From Novipirellula aureliae (GTDB taxonomy: Bacteria > Planctomycetota > Planctomycetia > Pirellulales > Pirellulaceae): a DNA stretch of 64,000 nt. The notes beneath the pieces are model-generated. The model was not told the DNA's origin and did not search any database. It worked only from the letters and a program-made list of their open reading frames with translations. The stretch is from the NCBI RefSeq assembly GCF_007860185.1, contig NZ_SJPY01000003.1:372001-436000 (forward strand), written 5' to 3'. The translations under genes and the position numbers were made by a program. How positions within the stretch are numbered: the stretch's first letter is position 1; the number at the start of each line of letters is the position of its first letter. Positions 45,951 to 54,875 of this stretch are shown here, piece by piece.

Positions 45951-47456
45951 ATGAGTTCGATTACTCCTGAACAATTAGTCTCGCGGATCAAAGACCTGGG
46001 GCTTGCCGACCCTCGTGTGATTGACCGCGTTCGTGGTGAGCAAGCTGGCGGTGAAATCTCGCTCGCTAGCACCATCGATGCGATGCAACGTGCTGGAGTG
46101 GTCACGACGCTGCAGATTGAAAAGATTTTACGTGGTGATCGGTCGGGCTATTATTATGGCGAATACAAGGTTTTGTATCTGATCGGGGCCGGTACATTTG
46201 CAAGGGTTTATCGGGCTTCCAAAGATGGAAAAGTCTTTGCCGTGAAAGTACTCCGCAAGCGGTTTCGTGATGAACCGAAGGAGCTTGAGCAGTTTCTTCG
46301 CGAAGGACGGATGGGGTTAAAACTTCGTCATCCAAACATCGTGAGTATTTTTGAAGTGGTTCCCGACGTTCGGAATCCCTTTTTGGTCATGGAATTTGTC
46401 GAGGGCCAAACGCTACGTGAATTGGTCAAGCTGCGGGGAAGATTGCCAGCTGATTTGTCATTAAAGCTAGCAAACGAGATTTGTTCCGCACTCGCCCATG
46501 CGGCCTCATTGGGGATTTCGCATCGTGACTTGAAGTTATCGAACGTGTTGATTTCGACCGATGGTCGGGCCAAATTGGTCGACTTTGGACTCGCAGCCCT
46601 GGCGGACCGAAATAACCCGGAGCAGGTAGCGGATTGTCCCAACGCCCGAGCGATCGATTATGCAGCTCTCGAACGTGGAACAGGCGTTCGTAAAGACGAC
46701 CCTCGAAGTGACGTGTTCTTTGCCGGAAATATGCTCTATCACATGCTCGCAGGCACGCCAGCTCTCACTGAAACCAGAGACCGGTTGCAACGGCTCAACA
46801 TCAGCCGCTTTAGCGACATCGAGCCGTTGCCCAATTTGGTCCCGGATGTTCCGGGGGTTGCCAATCAGGTGGTGCAGAAGGCGATGCGGTTCAATGTTGA
46901 CCAGCGTTATCAATCGGCGGCCGAGATGCAGGCCGAAATCAGAAAAGCGATTGCGATTTTGGAGAAAGGAGACACGAGCGCCGCGGGGGGGGAATATTAC
47001 CAACCGATGGCCGAGCACACCGACGACGATGAGATTCCATCGAATGAGGGCGAAGGATTTGTTGTCATGTATGTCGAATCGAAAGCGACTTTGCAAAACG
47101 CCGTTCGGGATCGCTTGAAAGCGCGTGGGTATCGTGTCTTAATCATTCAAGACCCACGCCGCGCCTTATCGCGTTTTGGTGGAGACGAGGAACCGCCCGC
47201 CGACGTCGTGATTTTCGGAGCTTCCGACCTGGGGGCGGAAGCCATTGAAGCCCACAACCAATTTGCCGAGAACGAAGCGACCGCACACATCCCCACCATC
47301 TTGCTAATCGATCGTCGCCAAACCACTCTGATCGCCGAAGCGATACGAGGTGAAAAACGAAAGATGCTGGGGTTGCCTCTCAAGGTGCGTGAGCTGCGAA
47401 CCGCACTGGCACTTGTACTCTCGGGCGTCCAACGCCGACCACTTGGGACGTACTAG
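45951..47456 (+). CDS. Ser/Thr kinase with C-terminal receiver-like domain
   Basis: 501 residues from ATG 45951 (MSSITPEQLVSRIKDLGLAD). An N-terminal helical module (1-65) with ISLASTIDAMQRAGVVTTLQ is planctomycete-typical. The kinase domain has IGAGTFARVYRA near 76, FAVKVLRK, HRDLKLSNVL near 190 and DFGLAAL. The activation loop lacks the usual GTPxYMSPE; instead it reads ARAIDYAALERGTGVRKDDP. Residues about 365-490 look like a receiver (GFVVMYVESKATLQNAVRDR, then PADVVIFGASD, and HIPTILLIDRR), but no certain phosphoacceptor Asp is seen. Divergent from the rhodanese gene. Confidence 0.86.
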   Translation: MSSITPEQLVSRIKDLGLADPRVIDRVRGEQAGGEISLASTIDAMQRAGVVTTLQIEKILRGDRSGYYYGEYKVLYLIGAGTFARVYRASKDGKVFAVKVLRKRFRDEPKELEQFLREGRMGLKLRHPNIVSIFEVVPDVRNPFLVMEFVEGQTLRELVKLRGRLPADLSLKLANEICSALAHAASLGISHRDLKLSNVLISTDGRAKLVDFGLAALADRNNPEQVADCPNARAIDYAALERGTGVRKDDPRSDVFFAGNMLYHMLAGTPALTETRDRLQRLNISRFSDIEPLPNLVPDVPGVANQVVQKAMRFNVDQRYQSAAEMQAEIRKAIAILEKGDTSAAGGEYYQPMAEHTDDDEIPSNEGEGFVVMYVESKATLQNAVRDRLKARGYRVLIIQDPRRALSRFGGDEEPPADVVIFGASDLGAEAIEAHNQFAENEATAHIPTILLIDRRQTTLIAEAIRGEKRKMLGLPLKVRELRTALALVLSGVQRRPLGTY

Positions 47457-47460
47457 AGAC

Positions 47461-47536
47461 CCGTAGCCGAGTCTCTCCGAGACTTGCTGTCTTCGGCAAC
47501 CCGATTCCTCGGCGTCTTGGAGAGACGCCGCTACGG
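47461..47536. repeat. GTAG/CTAC hairpin between convergent genes
   Basis: Arms at 47461-47484 (CCGTAGCCGAGTCTCTCCGA plus GACT) and 47513-47536 match at about 20 of 24 positions. It fills nearly all of the gap between the kinase stop (47456) and the small membrane protein stop (47553), so it may also act as a two-way terminator. Confidence 0.8.
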
Positions 47537-47552
47537 TTGTCGACAGACATCG

Positions 47553-47819
47553 CTACGCGTTTTGCCGCCAAGAGCGATAGCGAATTGGGATCAAGTACGA
47601 ATAAACGATCGTCACGACGCCGCCGCTGAGCAGTGCCCACGGCATCCAATCCTTGGGCCGAAACTCTTTGGCGGCATTGCCGGTCACACTGCTCGTGTCG
47701 ACCATGCCCACGGTTCGAACCGTATCAGGATCATAGAGTGTTGCAGAATCAATGAACAAGAATTCGATACCTAGGATGATCGCCATCACTCCCAGGGCAA
47801 CAAAAAGGGTGCGCCACAT
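47553..47819 (-). CDS. Small two-helix membrane protein
   Basis: 88 residues. Two hydrophobic segments (LFVALGVMAIILGIEFLF near 5-22 and WALLSGGVVTIVYSYLIPI near 60-78) flank a polar loop with DPDTVRTVGMVDTSSVTGNA. No known domain. The coherent layout and ATG start support a real gene. It lies 116 bp downstream of the helicase gene stop, same strand. Confidence 0.7.
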   Translation of the reverse strand: MWRTLFVALGVMAIILGIEFLFIDSATLYDPDTVRTVGMVDTSSVTGNAAKEFRPKDWMPWALLSGGVVTIVYSYLIPIRYRSWRQNA

Positions 47820-47935
47820 TACGATATCACCTCAAACTTGAAAAACGAAACATCCCTACTCTGGTATCGGAATCGCCCCGGTCTGACAATTCCAATTCGG
47901 CACCTCGTTTTACAATCGATACATTCGTTATTGCA

Positions 47936-50425
47936 TCAAAGCCAATCGGAGTGTCCCGATTCAAACAAAACCGATTCACCTTGAGTCGGGTCAGTATCAC
48001 AGCCGGTGGCATGATAGAGGAGTGAAGCCGCGGTCTTGTTCTCAAATTCTGTTTTGCGACTCGGTTGGATCATTATATACAGTCCCTGCTTTGCTCGTGT
48101 GATCGCAACGTACAACAAACAGAGGGCTTCGGTCATCGCACTATCGCCTTGACTACCAAAGGCGTGTTGCCAACGAGGAGTCAGGAAATGCCAAAAGTCT
48201 TGGCCGATATAGCGAGAAATTCCTGTCGGGGGTTCGCTAATGGATCGTTCGTCGGCGACGCAGTTTCCGCTCGATTGCGTCAGTGCACCATCGAGCTGTG
48301 GTAAGACAACGGCATCGAATTCCAAGCCTTTCGCTTGGTGGACCGTCATGACTCGAACGGGTGCCTGTTGAGGGCGTTCGACCCGCTTTTCTTGGACCAG
48401 TCGCACGAAGTCGCGTAGCCGAGGCTGCGGATGGTTCTCATAAGCAATCGCCAACCGCGTCAACTGTTTCAGCCGAAGAGCATCGCGTGGGCTGCACATT
48501 GGGACCAAGACCGCACAAAGCGATTCAACCGTTTCGGCAATCCCCACCTGTTCGACTCGTCTACGAATGGAATCGGGCGATAGTGACGGATCGAGAGCGA
48601 GTAGTGTTTGCGAGATTGCAAAGTTCCAACGCCCATCACCGGGGTGCTCGGACATCATCAGTGCGGACAATATCGACTCGACCGCTGGTGAATCGGTTAG
48701 CGGGTTGCCGCCCTCCTGACTGACGTTCACGCCCCGCGATTCGAGCATGAAGATTAGCCGCACCACAGCGAAATTGGTCCTGGTCAAAACACCGATCGTT
48801 TTCCCTTTGGCCTTGCCAGCGATTTCGGCAATTAAGTTCGCGGCATCTTCAAAACAAGCATCATCGTTGGCGTTTTTGTCACCCTCTTCGATTTTTCGAC
48901 AAGTTTGAATTCGCACATAACCCTTAAGCGACTTTTTGTTGGCTTTGTGTTCGGGAAAGTTTTTTGCAAACCGGCGAACCGCCATCGCTTCGTGAGCCGA
49001 TTTGTCGGATGGATCCTTAGGATCGCCTTGGCTGGCCATGGGGTGACGGTCAAGACGTTTGAAAATCAGATTAACAAATTCGATCAGATCAGGACTGCTG
49101 CGAAAACTCTCATCTTGATTCGCCGTTTCAATTCCATCAATTTGCTGAGTCACCGCATCAAAGATCTCCGCGACCCCCCCCCGCCATCCATAGATCGCTT
49201 GTTTTGTGTCACCGACACAAAAAAACGAGCGTGGAGCTTTTTCAAGATTGAGTTCATTGTTCAATGCGGAGGCGGCGCAAGTCCGCTGCGCTAACGGACG
49301 CAGCACCTGCCATTGGGATGGCGATGTATCTTGAAATTCATCGAGCAACAAATGGTCGATCGCACCATCCATTCGGTTCATCAAAGCCTGCTGGTCAATG
49401 GAAGAAAATAGTTTTCCTAGACGAACGGCAACGTCTTCAAAGCTAAGCACTCGTGCGGACTGCTTAAGTTGATTGACGTGGTAGTCATAAGCATGCAGTA
49501 TCTGACTCGTTGCTTCGTTCTGAGCTTGAAGTAATCCAACAAGCTCCGTCCGCACGGCTGCATAAACGATATCGAGAGCATCATCGATCCCGTCGGGAAG
49601 TTTCGAACGACCGAATTTGACTTCGCTTCCCGTTCGCCGTGCCTTGGCAATGTTTTTGATCAGCGTATCGCCAATGATCGATCCAAAATCGCGTGCCTGA
49701 GTTGCATCAGCAAACGCTTGTAGTTTCGCCGCTACCGTTTTCTGCTTCGGTTTCGGAAGCCGAAGCTCGCCGGCGACACGCGTTAACTCTTTTGCGTCGG
49801 GCTGTTTGGGGGCAACCATTTTTGACCAAGCATCATCGCTGCTACGACGATGGATCGAGTAGGCGGCATCGACAACCTGAATCAATTCTCGTTGGATCGA
49901 GCGTTTGATCTCCCCTTTGCCAAGCATTGTCAACATCGTCGTCATCTCGCCGGGGTTCAAAATCGAGACGACTTGATTGATCGCTCGCTCCTTGATCCAA
50001 GTTTCTTCGATTTCGTCCGTCAATCGCCAAGCAGGTGGCAAACTCAATTCAAAGGGAAACGAACGAGCGAGTTGAGTAAACAAACTGTCGAGTGTGCATA
50101 TCTTTAACCGGTGTAAATTGCGAACCAACTTATGGAGTAGTTGCCGGCATCTGCGATGCTGCAGTCCTTCCAGGCCAACTTGAGCGCGAAGGGCCTCGAG
50201 AGCATCGGCATTGGTATCGTCACCGGCTTCCGCTAGAACCTCAAGCAGACGCGTCAGTATTTCACCTGCGGCTTTGCGGGTGAACGTGGTCGCAAGAATC
50301 GTCTCCGGTGGAGAATCCTGCAACAAGATGCGCAGCAATCGTGCAGTCAATTGATATGTTTTTCCGGTTCCTGCCGAAGCACGAACAAGAGTCGGAGCCA
50401 ATGCGTTTTCGGTTGTTTGATTCAT
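47936..50425 (-). CDS. UvrD-like helicase (AddA/RecB type)
   Basis: 829 residues. Superfamily 1 helicase motifs: Walker A RASAGTGKTYQLT near 15-27, TTFTRKAAGEI, LLLDEFQDTSPSQW near 355-368, GDTKQAIYGWRGG, motif V VMTVHQAKGLEFDAV near 688 and LLYVAITRAKQGLYI near 785. It is shorter than typical AddA and ends soon after the last motif, without a C-terminal nuclease domain. The paired gene upstream carries the PD-(D/E)XK nuclease, so together they resemble AddAB or RecBC, resecting double-strand breaks for recombination. The spacing between the two genes is 181 bp. Confidence 0.88.
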   Translation of the reverse strand: MNQTTENALAPTLVRASAGTGKTYQLTARLLRILLQDSPPETILATTFTRKAAGEILTRLLEVLAEAGDDTNADALEALRAQVGLEGLQHRRCRQLLHKLVRNLHRLKICTLDSLFTQLARSFPFELSLPPAWRLTDEIEETWIKERAINQVVSILNPGEMTTMLTMLGKGEIKRSIQRELIQVVDAAYSIHRRSSDDAWSKMVAPKQPDAKELTRVAGELRLPKPKQKTVAAKLQAFADATQARDFGSIIGDTLIKNIAKARRTGSEVKFGRSKLPDGIDDALDIVYAAVRTELVGLLQAQNEATSQILHAYDYHVNQLKQSARVLSFEDVAVRLGKLFSSIDQQALMNRMDGAIDHLLLDEFQDTSPSQWQVLRPLAQRTCAASALNNELNLEKAPRSFFCVGDTKQAIYGWRGGVAEIFDAVTQQIDGIETANQDESFRSSPDLIEFVNLIFKRLDRHPMASQGDPKDPSDKSAHEAMAVRRFAKNFPEHKANKKSLKGYVRIQTCRKIEEGDKNANDDACFEDAANLIAEIAGKAKGKTIGVLTRTNFAVVRLIFMLESRGVNVSQEGGNPLTDSPAVESILSALMMSEHPGDGRWNFAISQTLLALDPSLSPDSIRRRVEQVGIAETVESLCAVLVPMCSPRDALRLKQLTRLAIAYENHPQPRLRDFVRLVQEKRVERPQQAPVRVMTVHQAKGLEFDAVVLPQLDGALTQSSGNCVADERSISEPPTGISRYIGQDFWHFLTPRWQHAFGSQGDSAMTEALCLLYVAITRAKQGLYIMIQPSRKTEFENKTAASLLYHATGCDTDPTQGESVLFESGHSDWL

Positions 50426-50587
50426 TGAAGTATTTATGACTGGCTTGTCGAATTACCAAAACCCCTTGTCCTCAGGCTCCCGCCTGGAGAATACGAATGA
50501 AGAGAGACTACCAGTCTCCCCTCGCGGAACATCGCGCCGCTGGTTCGACGCTCCCCAATCCAGTTTGTCCCCCATCCAGTTTGCGGA

Positions 50588-50610
50588 GTGGTAGGTTGAC
50601 AACCCACTAC
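50588..50610. repeat. Small GTAG/CTAC hairpin at nuclease gene stop
   Basis: GTGGTAGGTT (50588-50597) pairs at 8 of 10 positions with AACCCACTAC (50601-50610). The right arm contains the TAG stop of the nuclease gene (50607-50609 on the minus strand). Confidence 0.6.
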
Positions 50611-53534
50611 ATCGCCCCCGTTTGCAGTATCATTGCATAGTCATCAAATTCGATCGGCTCTTGCGAGGGTTCGAAGTCACCGTCGCGTATGCGGCGGACA
50701 CAATCGAGAATCAACAATCGAGCCTTTTCCATCAACGCCTCGTCAAATTCAGCGACGTTGATTTTGGTCTCGGCATCCTTATCGCTAACGTTGAAATACC
50801 CCAGTTCGACTTCGTTGACATTCGCATCGATCCCTAGATACGGAATCATCATCCGGTAGAGCGGCAACTGCAAATCGATCCACTCGTAGCCGTCGTCTGT
50901 TTTTTTCAGGTGTTTCTTTTCCGGTTTGTGCCCATGAGTTTTGTAGTCGAGGATCGCCCAGCGTCCCGTTGCGGGATGATAATCGATTCGATCCAACCGA
51001 CCTCGTAATCCCATCTGGAAACCGTCGACCTCAATACAGGCCCCCATCTTCTTGTCATCGACCGGGGCTTCAGATCGTTCAATTCGCCAGCCCGCGGCAA
51101 TCCGTTTCGCTTGTTCGACAGCAACGGCAGCCAACCGTCGCTCGGCTTGACGGATTTGCAACGTGACCGCAGTCGATACGCTCGACCCATAATGCTCGTC
51201 CGCGTAGGCGTGTAGGTGGTGATGTAGCAATCCTTCGATCTTATCTGGGTCGGCTTCGTCTCGGTCGGGTGAATCACCAAAACGTTCGAGTGCCCCGTGA
51301 ACCAAATCACCGAACTGATTTGCCGCCAATTCGCTCGATGAATCATCGAGCGGCTTGAGTTTCAGCACATGACGCAAATAGAAACGATAGGGACAAGCCA
51401 AATAGTCACGAAAAGCCGTCACGCTCATCGCTTTGACAACGCATTCTCCATCCGCTGCGATGGGCAATTTCGGGATTGGCAGGGATTCGTTGGTCGCAGC
51501 GTCATCCCACGCATGCTTGATCGCAACGCTTGGTCTTTCTGCCTTTATCATCTTACGAATTCGACGAGCAACGTCGATATCGGAAGCCGCCGCCAAAAGT
51601 CGGCTCGGTGGTGTCGGGGTGCCATCGGCACTCGTTCGCCCAACAATGAACCGAATCGTTTTGCGAGTCGAAAGGAGTAGTTGCAGATTGTAAACATCGC
51701 GGGCGTAGCGGCGATCGTTGTCCGACATGCGAAGCTGAGTACGAAGCGTGCCAGGCAAGAACGCATCACTCGTAACCGCCCCGGGAACAAACGGGTGATT
51801 GAGTCCCACCAAGACCAACGCTTCAGAATCATCGAGTGGCAAATCGAGCCACCCCAGAATTTTCACATCTCCTTCGCGGGGCGGTTCGGAGACACGCAAT
51901 TCCGATATCCGACTGGCGATCATCTGTAATGCATCCGCACCGTGGACTTCAAAGTCCAAGGACGCGTTCACTTCCGAGAAACGCTTCAATAGCCGGTTGA
52001 CGGAGTCCAGTGCCAATGACGTTCGCGAGGACGCCTGCGGCTTGCTTTGCACCTCCGTTTTCGCTCCGTTTGATGCCGCCTCGGCGCACGTCGCCCTCCC
52101 GGCGAAACCGGGGAGCATCGGAGAGCGAGCCGTCCGCGAGCTTTCCTTGGAGGCCCGTCCGGTCATTTCGGGCGTTTGATACAAAGCGTCAAGCCAGTCG
52201 CTGATCGTCTCGCACCAGCGAGCCAGTGGACGTATTTGGTTCTTGTCCGCAAACGGAGCCAACCATTGTTCCACCCTCTTTGCCACGGCAATCGCCTGCG
52301 GATAGTTCTTGAGGGCTACCGGTGGCAATTCGGAATCAAGCTCGATCGGGTAGTGGTTGCTTAGCAATTGATCGAGTTCGGTCAGCCAATTGGATTTCGA
52401 AGCGTTCTCGTTCGGAATCACATCAGTCAACCAATCGTAGACGTCCGCATGACGGACCAAGGTTGCTAGTGATTGCCACGTGGGTCGATTCTGAAATGCG
52501 GCGGCCAAACGAACCAAGCGGCCGATCGCCGTTCGGTTCACCGTCCAACCCGCATGACGAAACGTTTCAATACCCGAGCCGCGAAGTTCGAATTCAACGG
52601 GGCCAATTTGTGAATCATCGGTCACGCCAATCGTCATGCTCGATGCAGGATAGTCGGTCTTCCAAACCGTCAAGTTCTCGGCAACCGCCGTTGCCTGATC
52701 GGCGATGTCGCCAGCGGGAAGCAACGTTTCATCTTGGAGAGGTAGAATGTGATCGGTCCATTCATTGGTCACCAGACAGCCGAGTGAATCAAAACGTTTC
52801 GCTTCGGCCCGTGGTGCTGCGATGAACGATAGAATACTTCCCTGCATCGATTCGAGCATCGCGATTTGCAACTTACTCAAATCGCTGGTCCCGATCAAAC
52901 AAATCGCTTTGTCGGATTTGCATTCATTGTTTTCAAACGCCAAGCGTCGTTCGTGATGTGGATCCGATAATCCAGCCCGCTGCAGCGCTTTTAAATAGCT
53001 TTCGCAGAGACTCGACAAAAGTTTCCATCGTTGTTGATCGCTCGGCGACTCGGAAACGTTGGCAACATCTAGAAACGTTAATCGATTGCTAGCTAGATCC
53101 TCGTGCAAACCACGCAACGTTGCCGCTAACTCCATCCAAGAATCAATCTCTTCCGAAGCGGGTAGCGTTGGGACGAGCGGCGACAGCTCGGTTGCAGGAG
53201 TATTGGCGAGCACCCCCGACCAAGCCAACGTTTGCTCGAATTCGATCGCCAATGGTCGTTTCGGACGGTAAAGTTTCTCGGGCAATTGACCCACCGTCAA
53301 ACATTCGGGCTTGCGAAGCTTCCAGCCAGAGTCAGCCGATTTAGCCGCAAGCAACTTTTCGAAGCGATCCAGAGCGTAGGAGGTTGGCAGAACGCAGATC
53401 CAATCGGACAAGTTGAGCTCGCCAGAGGAGCTGGAATTCGAAAAACGCTTGCCGAGAACATGGGCAACCTGGGGAAGCAGCGGCTTTTCCCAGCCAACAA
53501 ATTCGAGCTCAATTTTTGGAAGGATCGGTTTCAC
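50607..53534 (-). CDS. PD-(D/E)XK nuclease/helicase-like protein (AddB/RecC type)
   Basis: 975 residues from GTG 53534 (MKPILPKIELEFVGWEKPLL), with GAAG upstream; TTG 53558 is the longer option. The N-terminal part has a degenerate UvrD-like fold without clear Walker A. The C-terminal nuclease domain contains RGRLDRIDYH and, about 12 residues on, ILDYKTHG (around 850-865), the D-x(n)-D-x-K signature, preceded by CPYRFYLRHVLKL near 730. This matches AddB-type subunits. Residues about 458-500 (for instance RTARSPMLPGFAGRATCAEA) look like a repeat-type insertion in a linker. It probably acts with the helicase gene downstream. Confidence 0.86.
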   Translation of the reverse strand: MKPILPKIELEFVGWEKPLLPQVAHVLGKRFSNSSSSGELNLSDWICVLPTSYALDRFEKLLAAKSADSGWKLRKPECLTVGQLPEKLYRPKRPLAIEFEQTLAWSGVLANTPATELSPLVPTLPASEEIDSWMELAATLRGLHEDLASNRLTFLDVANVSESPSDQQRWKLLSSLCESYLKALQRAGLSDPHHERRLAFENNECKSDKAICLIGTSDLSKLQIAMLESMQGSILSFIAAPRAEAKRFDSLGCLVTNEWTDHILPLQDETLLPAGDIADQATAVAENLTVWKTDYPASSMTIGVTDDSQIGPVEFELRGSGIETFRHAGWTVNRTAIGRLVRLAAAFQNRPTWQSLATLVRHADVYDWLTDVIPNENASKSNWLTELDQLLSNHYPIELDSELPPVALKNYPQAIAVAKRVEQWLAPFADKNQIRPLARWCETISDWLDALYQTPEMTGRASKESSRTARSPMLPGFAGRATCAEAASNGAKTEVQSKPQASSRTSLALDSVNRLLKRFSEVNASLDFEVHGADALQMIASRISELRVSEPPREGDVKILGWLDLPLDDSEALVLVGLNHPFVPGAVTSDAFLPGTLRTQLRMSDNDRRYARDVYNLQLLLSTRKTIRFIVGRTSADGTPTPPSRLLAAASDIDVARRIRKMIKAERPSVAIKHAWDDAATNESLPIPKLPIAADGECVVKAMSVTAFRDYLACPYRFYLRHVLKLKPLDDSSSELAANQFGDLVHGALERFGDSPDRDEADPDKIEGLLHHHLHAYADEHYGSSVSTAVTLQIRQAERRLAAVAVEQAKRIAAGWRIERSEAPVDDKKMGACIEVDGFQMGLRGRLDRIDYHPATGRWAILDYKTHGHKPEKKHLKKTDDGYEWIDLQLPLYRMMIPYLGIDANVNEVELGYFNVSDKDAETKINVAEFDEALMEKARLLILDCVRRIRDGDFEPSQEPIEFDDYAMILQTGAM

Positions 53535-53584
53535 GGCATTCTTCGTGTTGTATGGCAAAGGGAATAGTGGTTACTAGTGGTGCG

Positions 53585-53612
53585 TCACCGCTTGATTGTC
53601 ACCGCTTGATTT
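53585..53612. repeat. 14-bp tandem duplication
   Basis: TCACCGCTTGATTG at 53585-53598 and TCACCGCTTGATTT at 53599-53612. The second copy is part of the left end of the dispersed element that follows, so the duplication widened that end. Confidence 0.9.
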
Positions 53613-53715
53613 TAGGTCTGGCGAAAGAGTGGCTGGGGCACCTTGCCCCAGTAAGCTGGGGCGGGAAGCCACAGCCACGAAAGATGCTTACCCTCATTCT
53701 TCTTCGTTGTGACAA
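53596..53715 (-). mobile_element. Small dispersed element with inverted ends, copy 1
   Basis: TTGTCAC at 53596-53602 and its complement at 53709-53715 bound 120 bp. The internal GAAGCCACAGCCACGAAAGA (20 bp) and the CATTCTTC...GTTGTGACAA end recur in reverse orientation at 61478-61605. It carries an internal CTGGGGC/GCCCCAG palindrome. No coding capacity. The copy is in the reverse orientation relative to copy 2. Confidence 0.78.
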
Positions 53716-54059
53716 AAGGACTCGTTGCCTCATCCACTACCCTTAAACGAGACCTTGACGCACCACGAGGCAAACCAAAGGGCGGTTGGCCCGAACGGCT
53801 GGCAACGGATTCGTGTTGAACGGACAACCGAACCGATTGCTAACAAGCCTATCCTCGTAGCCAACGTTGACAAGTCTGGTCCATTGCAGAAAAAAATTTC
53901 GGAAATGATTGAAAATACTCAAATGGCCTGAGAATGAGGAATTGAAGTCGATGAGAAAATTTAACGATTGTACTGAATGTTCCGGCGGTCTTTGGCCGAT
54001 AACGATAAGGAATATGGAGTCCCAGGGAAGCTACCCTGTGCGCATGGAGGCGCACCGCA

Positions 54060-54875
54060 ATGATCATCTGGTCCATCAAACTATTTAGTAACGTTCGCAA
54101 AGCGATTGCCGGCCGCCAACATCCTCACCAACTCGCATGGGCAGTTGCCTTAGGGGCTTTGTTGGGTGTTGTGCCGCATGGGAATTTGGTCGCTGTGTTC
54201 CTACTGATCTTTCTGCTTTCGGTACGAGTCAACCATGCGATGGCAGGTCTCGTCACGATTGGTGTCTCGTTTATCGCGACGCGTCTCGATCCCTCATCAC
54301 ACGAAGTTGGCCAATACGTCCTGACGCATCCGTTGATCGCTCCAAAGATCTCAGCGGCTTGGGAGTTGCCTTTGGCACCTTGGACACAGCTCAACAATAC
54401 GGTCGTGATGGGCAGTTTTATTATAGGCCTGGCCGCATTGCTACCGATCTTCGTCCTAACCTATCCGGTTTTTCGTTTGCTTGCCAACCGTGCAAGGCGG
54501 AAAGCTGAATTCCTTGAGGCGAACATCGATACGGTAGACGAAGTGCCGGTCAAGACCGCTGGAAAATCAGTAATACTGGATTCCGGGCATGCCCAACCAT
54601 CGCCTCCCCACTCGAAAAAAACATCAACGCAATCATCACCGAAATCAAGCGATTTCCAACCGCTCGATTCCACCGTCGCAAAGAAGACAGCGGTCGAAAC
54701 ACGTATTGATGTGATTCGAGTCCGGCAGAATGCGGAAACGACGTCGACCGCATCGAATGACCATACATCCGCATCCACGTCGGGTGCGGGTAAGACCGAT
54801 CAGCAACCGATGGACGAAGCGCTCAACTACCTACTTCGTCAATTGCGCACCTCTCAGAAAAAGGACGCAGCATGA
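54060..54875 (+). CDS. TIGR03546-like membrane protein
   Basis: 271 residues. The N-terminal half has DUF2062-like helices (HQLAWAVALGALLGVVPHGN, then LVAVFLLIFLLSVRVNHAMAG) and a further helix near 120-140. The C-terminal 100 residues are Ser/Thr/Lys-rich and disordered, ending with a short helix. This matches TIGR03546, which occurs next to TIGR03545 in planctomycetes and some proteobacteria; the pair's function is unknown. The stop overlaps the next start (ATGA at 54872-54875). Confidence 0.84.
   Translation: MIIWSIKLFSNVRKAIAGRQHPHQLAWAVALGALLGVVPHGNLVAVFLLIFLLSVRVNHAMAGLVTIGVSFIATRLDPSSHEVGQYVLTHPLIAPKISAAWELPLAPWTQLNNTVVMGSFIIGLAALLPIFVLTYPVFRLLANRARRKAEFLEANIDTVDEVPVKTAGKSVILDSGHAQPSPPHSKKTSTQSSPKSSDFQPLDSTVAKKTAVETRIDVIRVRQNAETTSTASNDHTSASTSGAGKTDQQPMDEALNYLLRQLRTSQKKDAA

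Larger units (their letters stand above)
53535..54059. other. 525-bp intergenic stretch with repeat element
   Basis: Between the divergent nuclease gene and TIGR03546 gene. It holds a 14-bp tandem duplication (53585-53612) and a 120-bp dispersed element (53596-53715). An open frame at 53725-53931 has no family resemblance and is not called. The remaining DNA up to 54059 is AT-rich and likely contains the promoter of the next operon. Confidence 0.65.

Noticed and set aside
47827-48045. Frame next to the helicase gene end that could mean a frameshift
   Set aside because: The helicase ends with a VLFESGHSDWL-type finish that I regard as normal for planctomycete homologues, and the extra frame has no helicase features.
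50558-50583. 16-bp partial tandem repeat ATCCAGTTTGTCCCCC
   Set aside because: The second copy stops after ten bases, so it may be chance; left out of the main list.
53725-53931. 68-codon frame next to the dispersed element
   Set aside because: No family signal and it begins in repeat-derived DNA.
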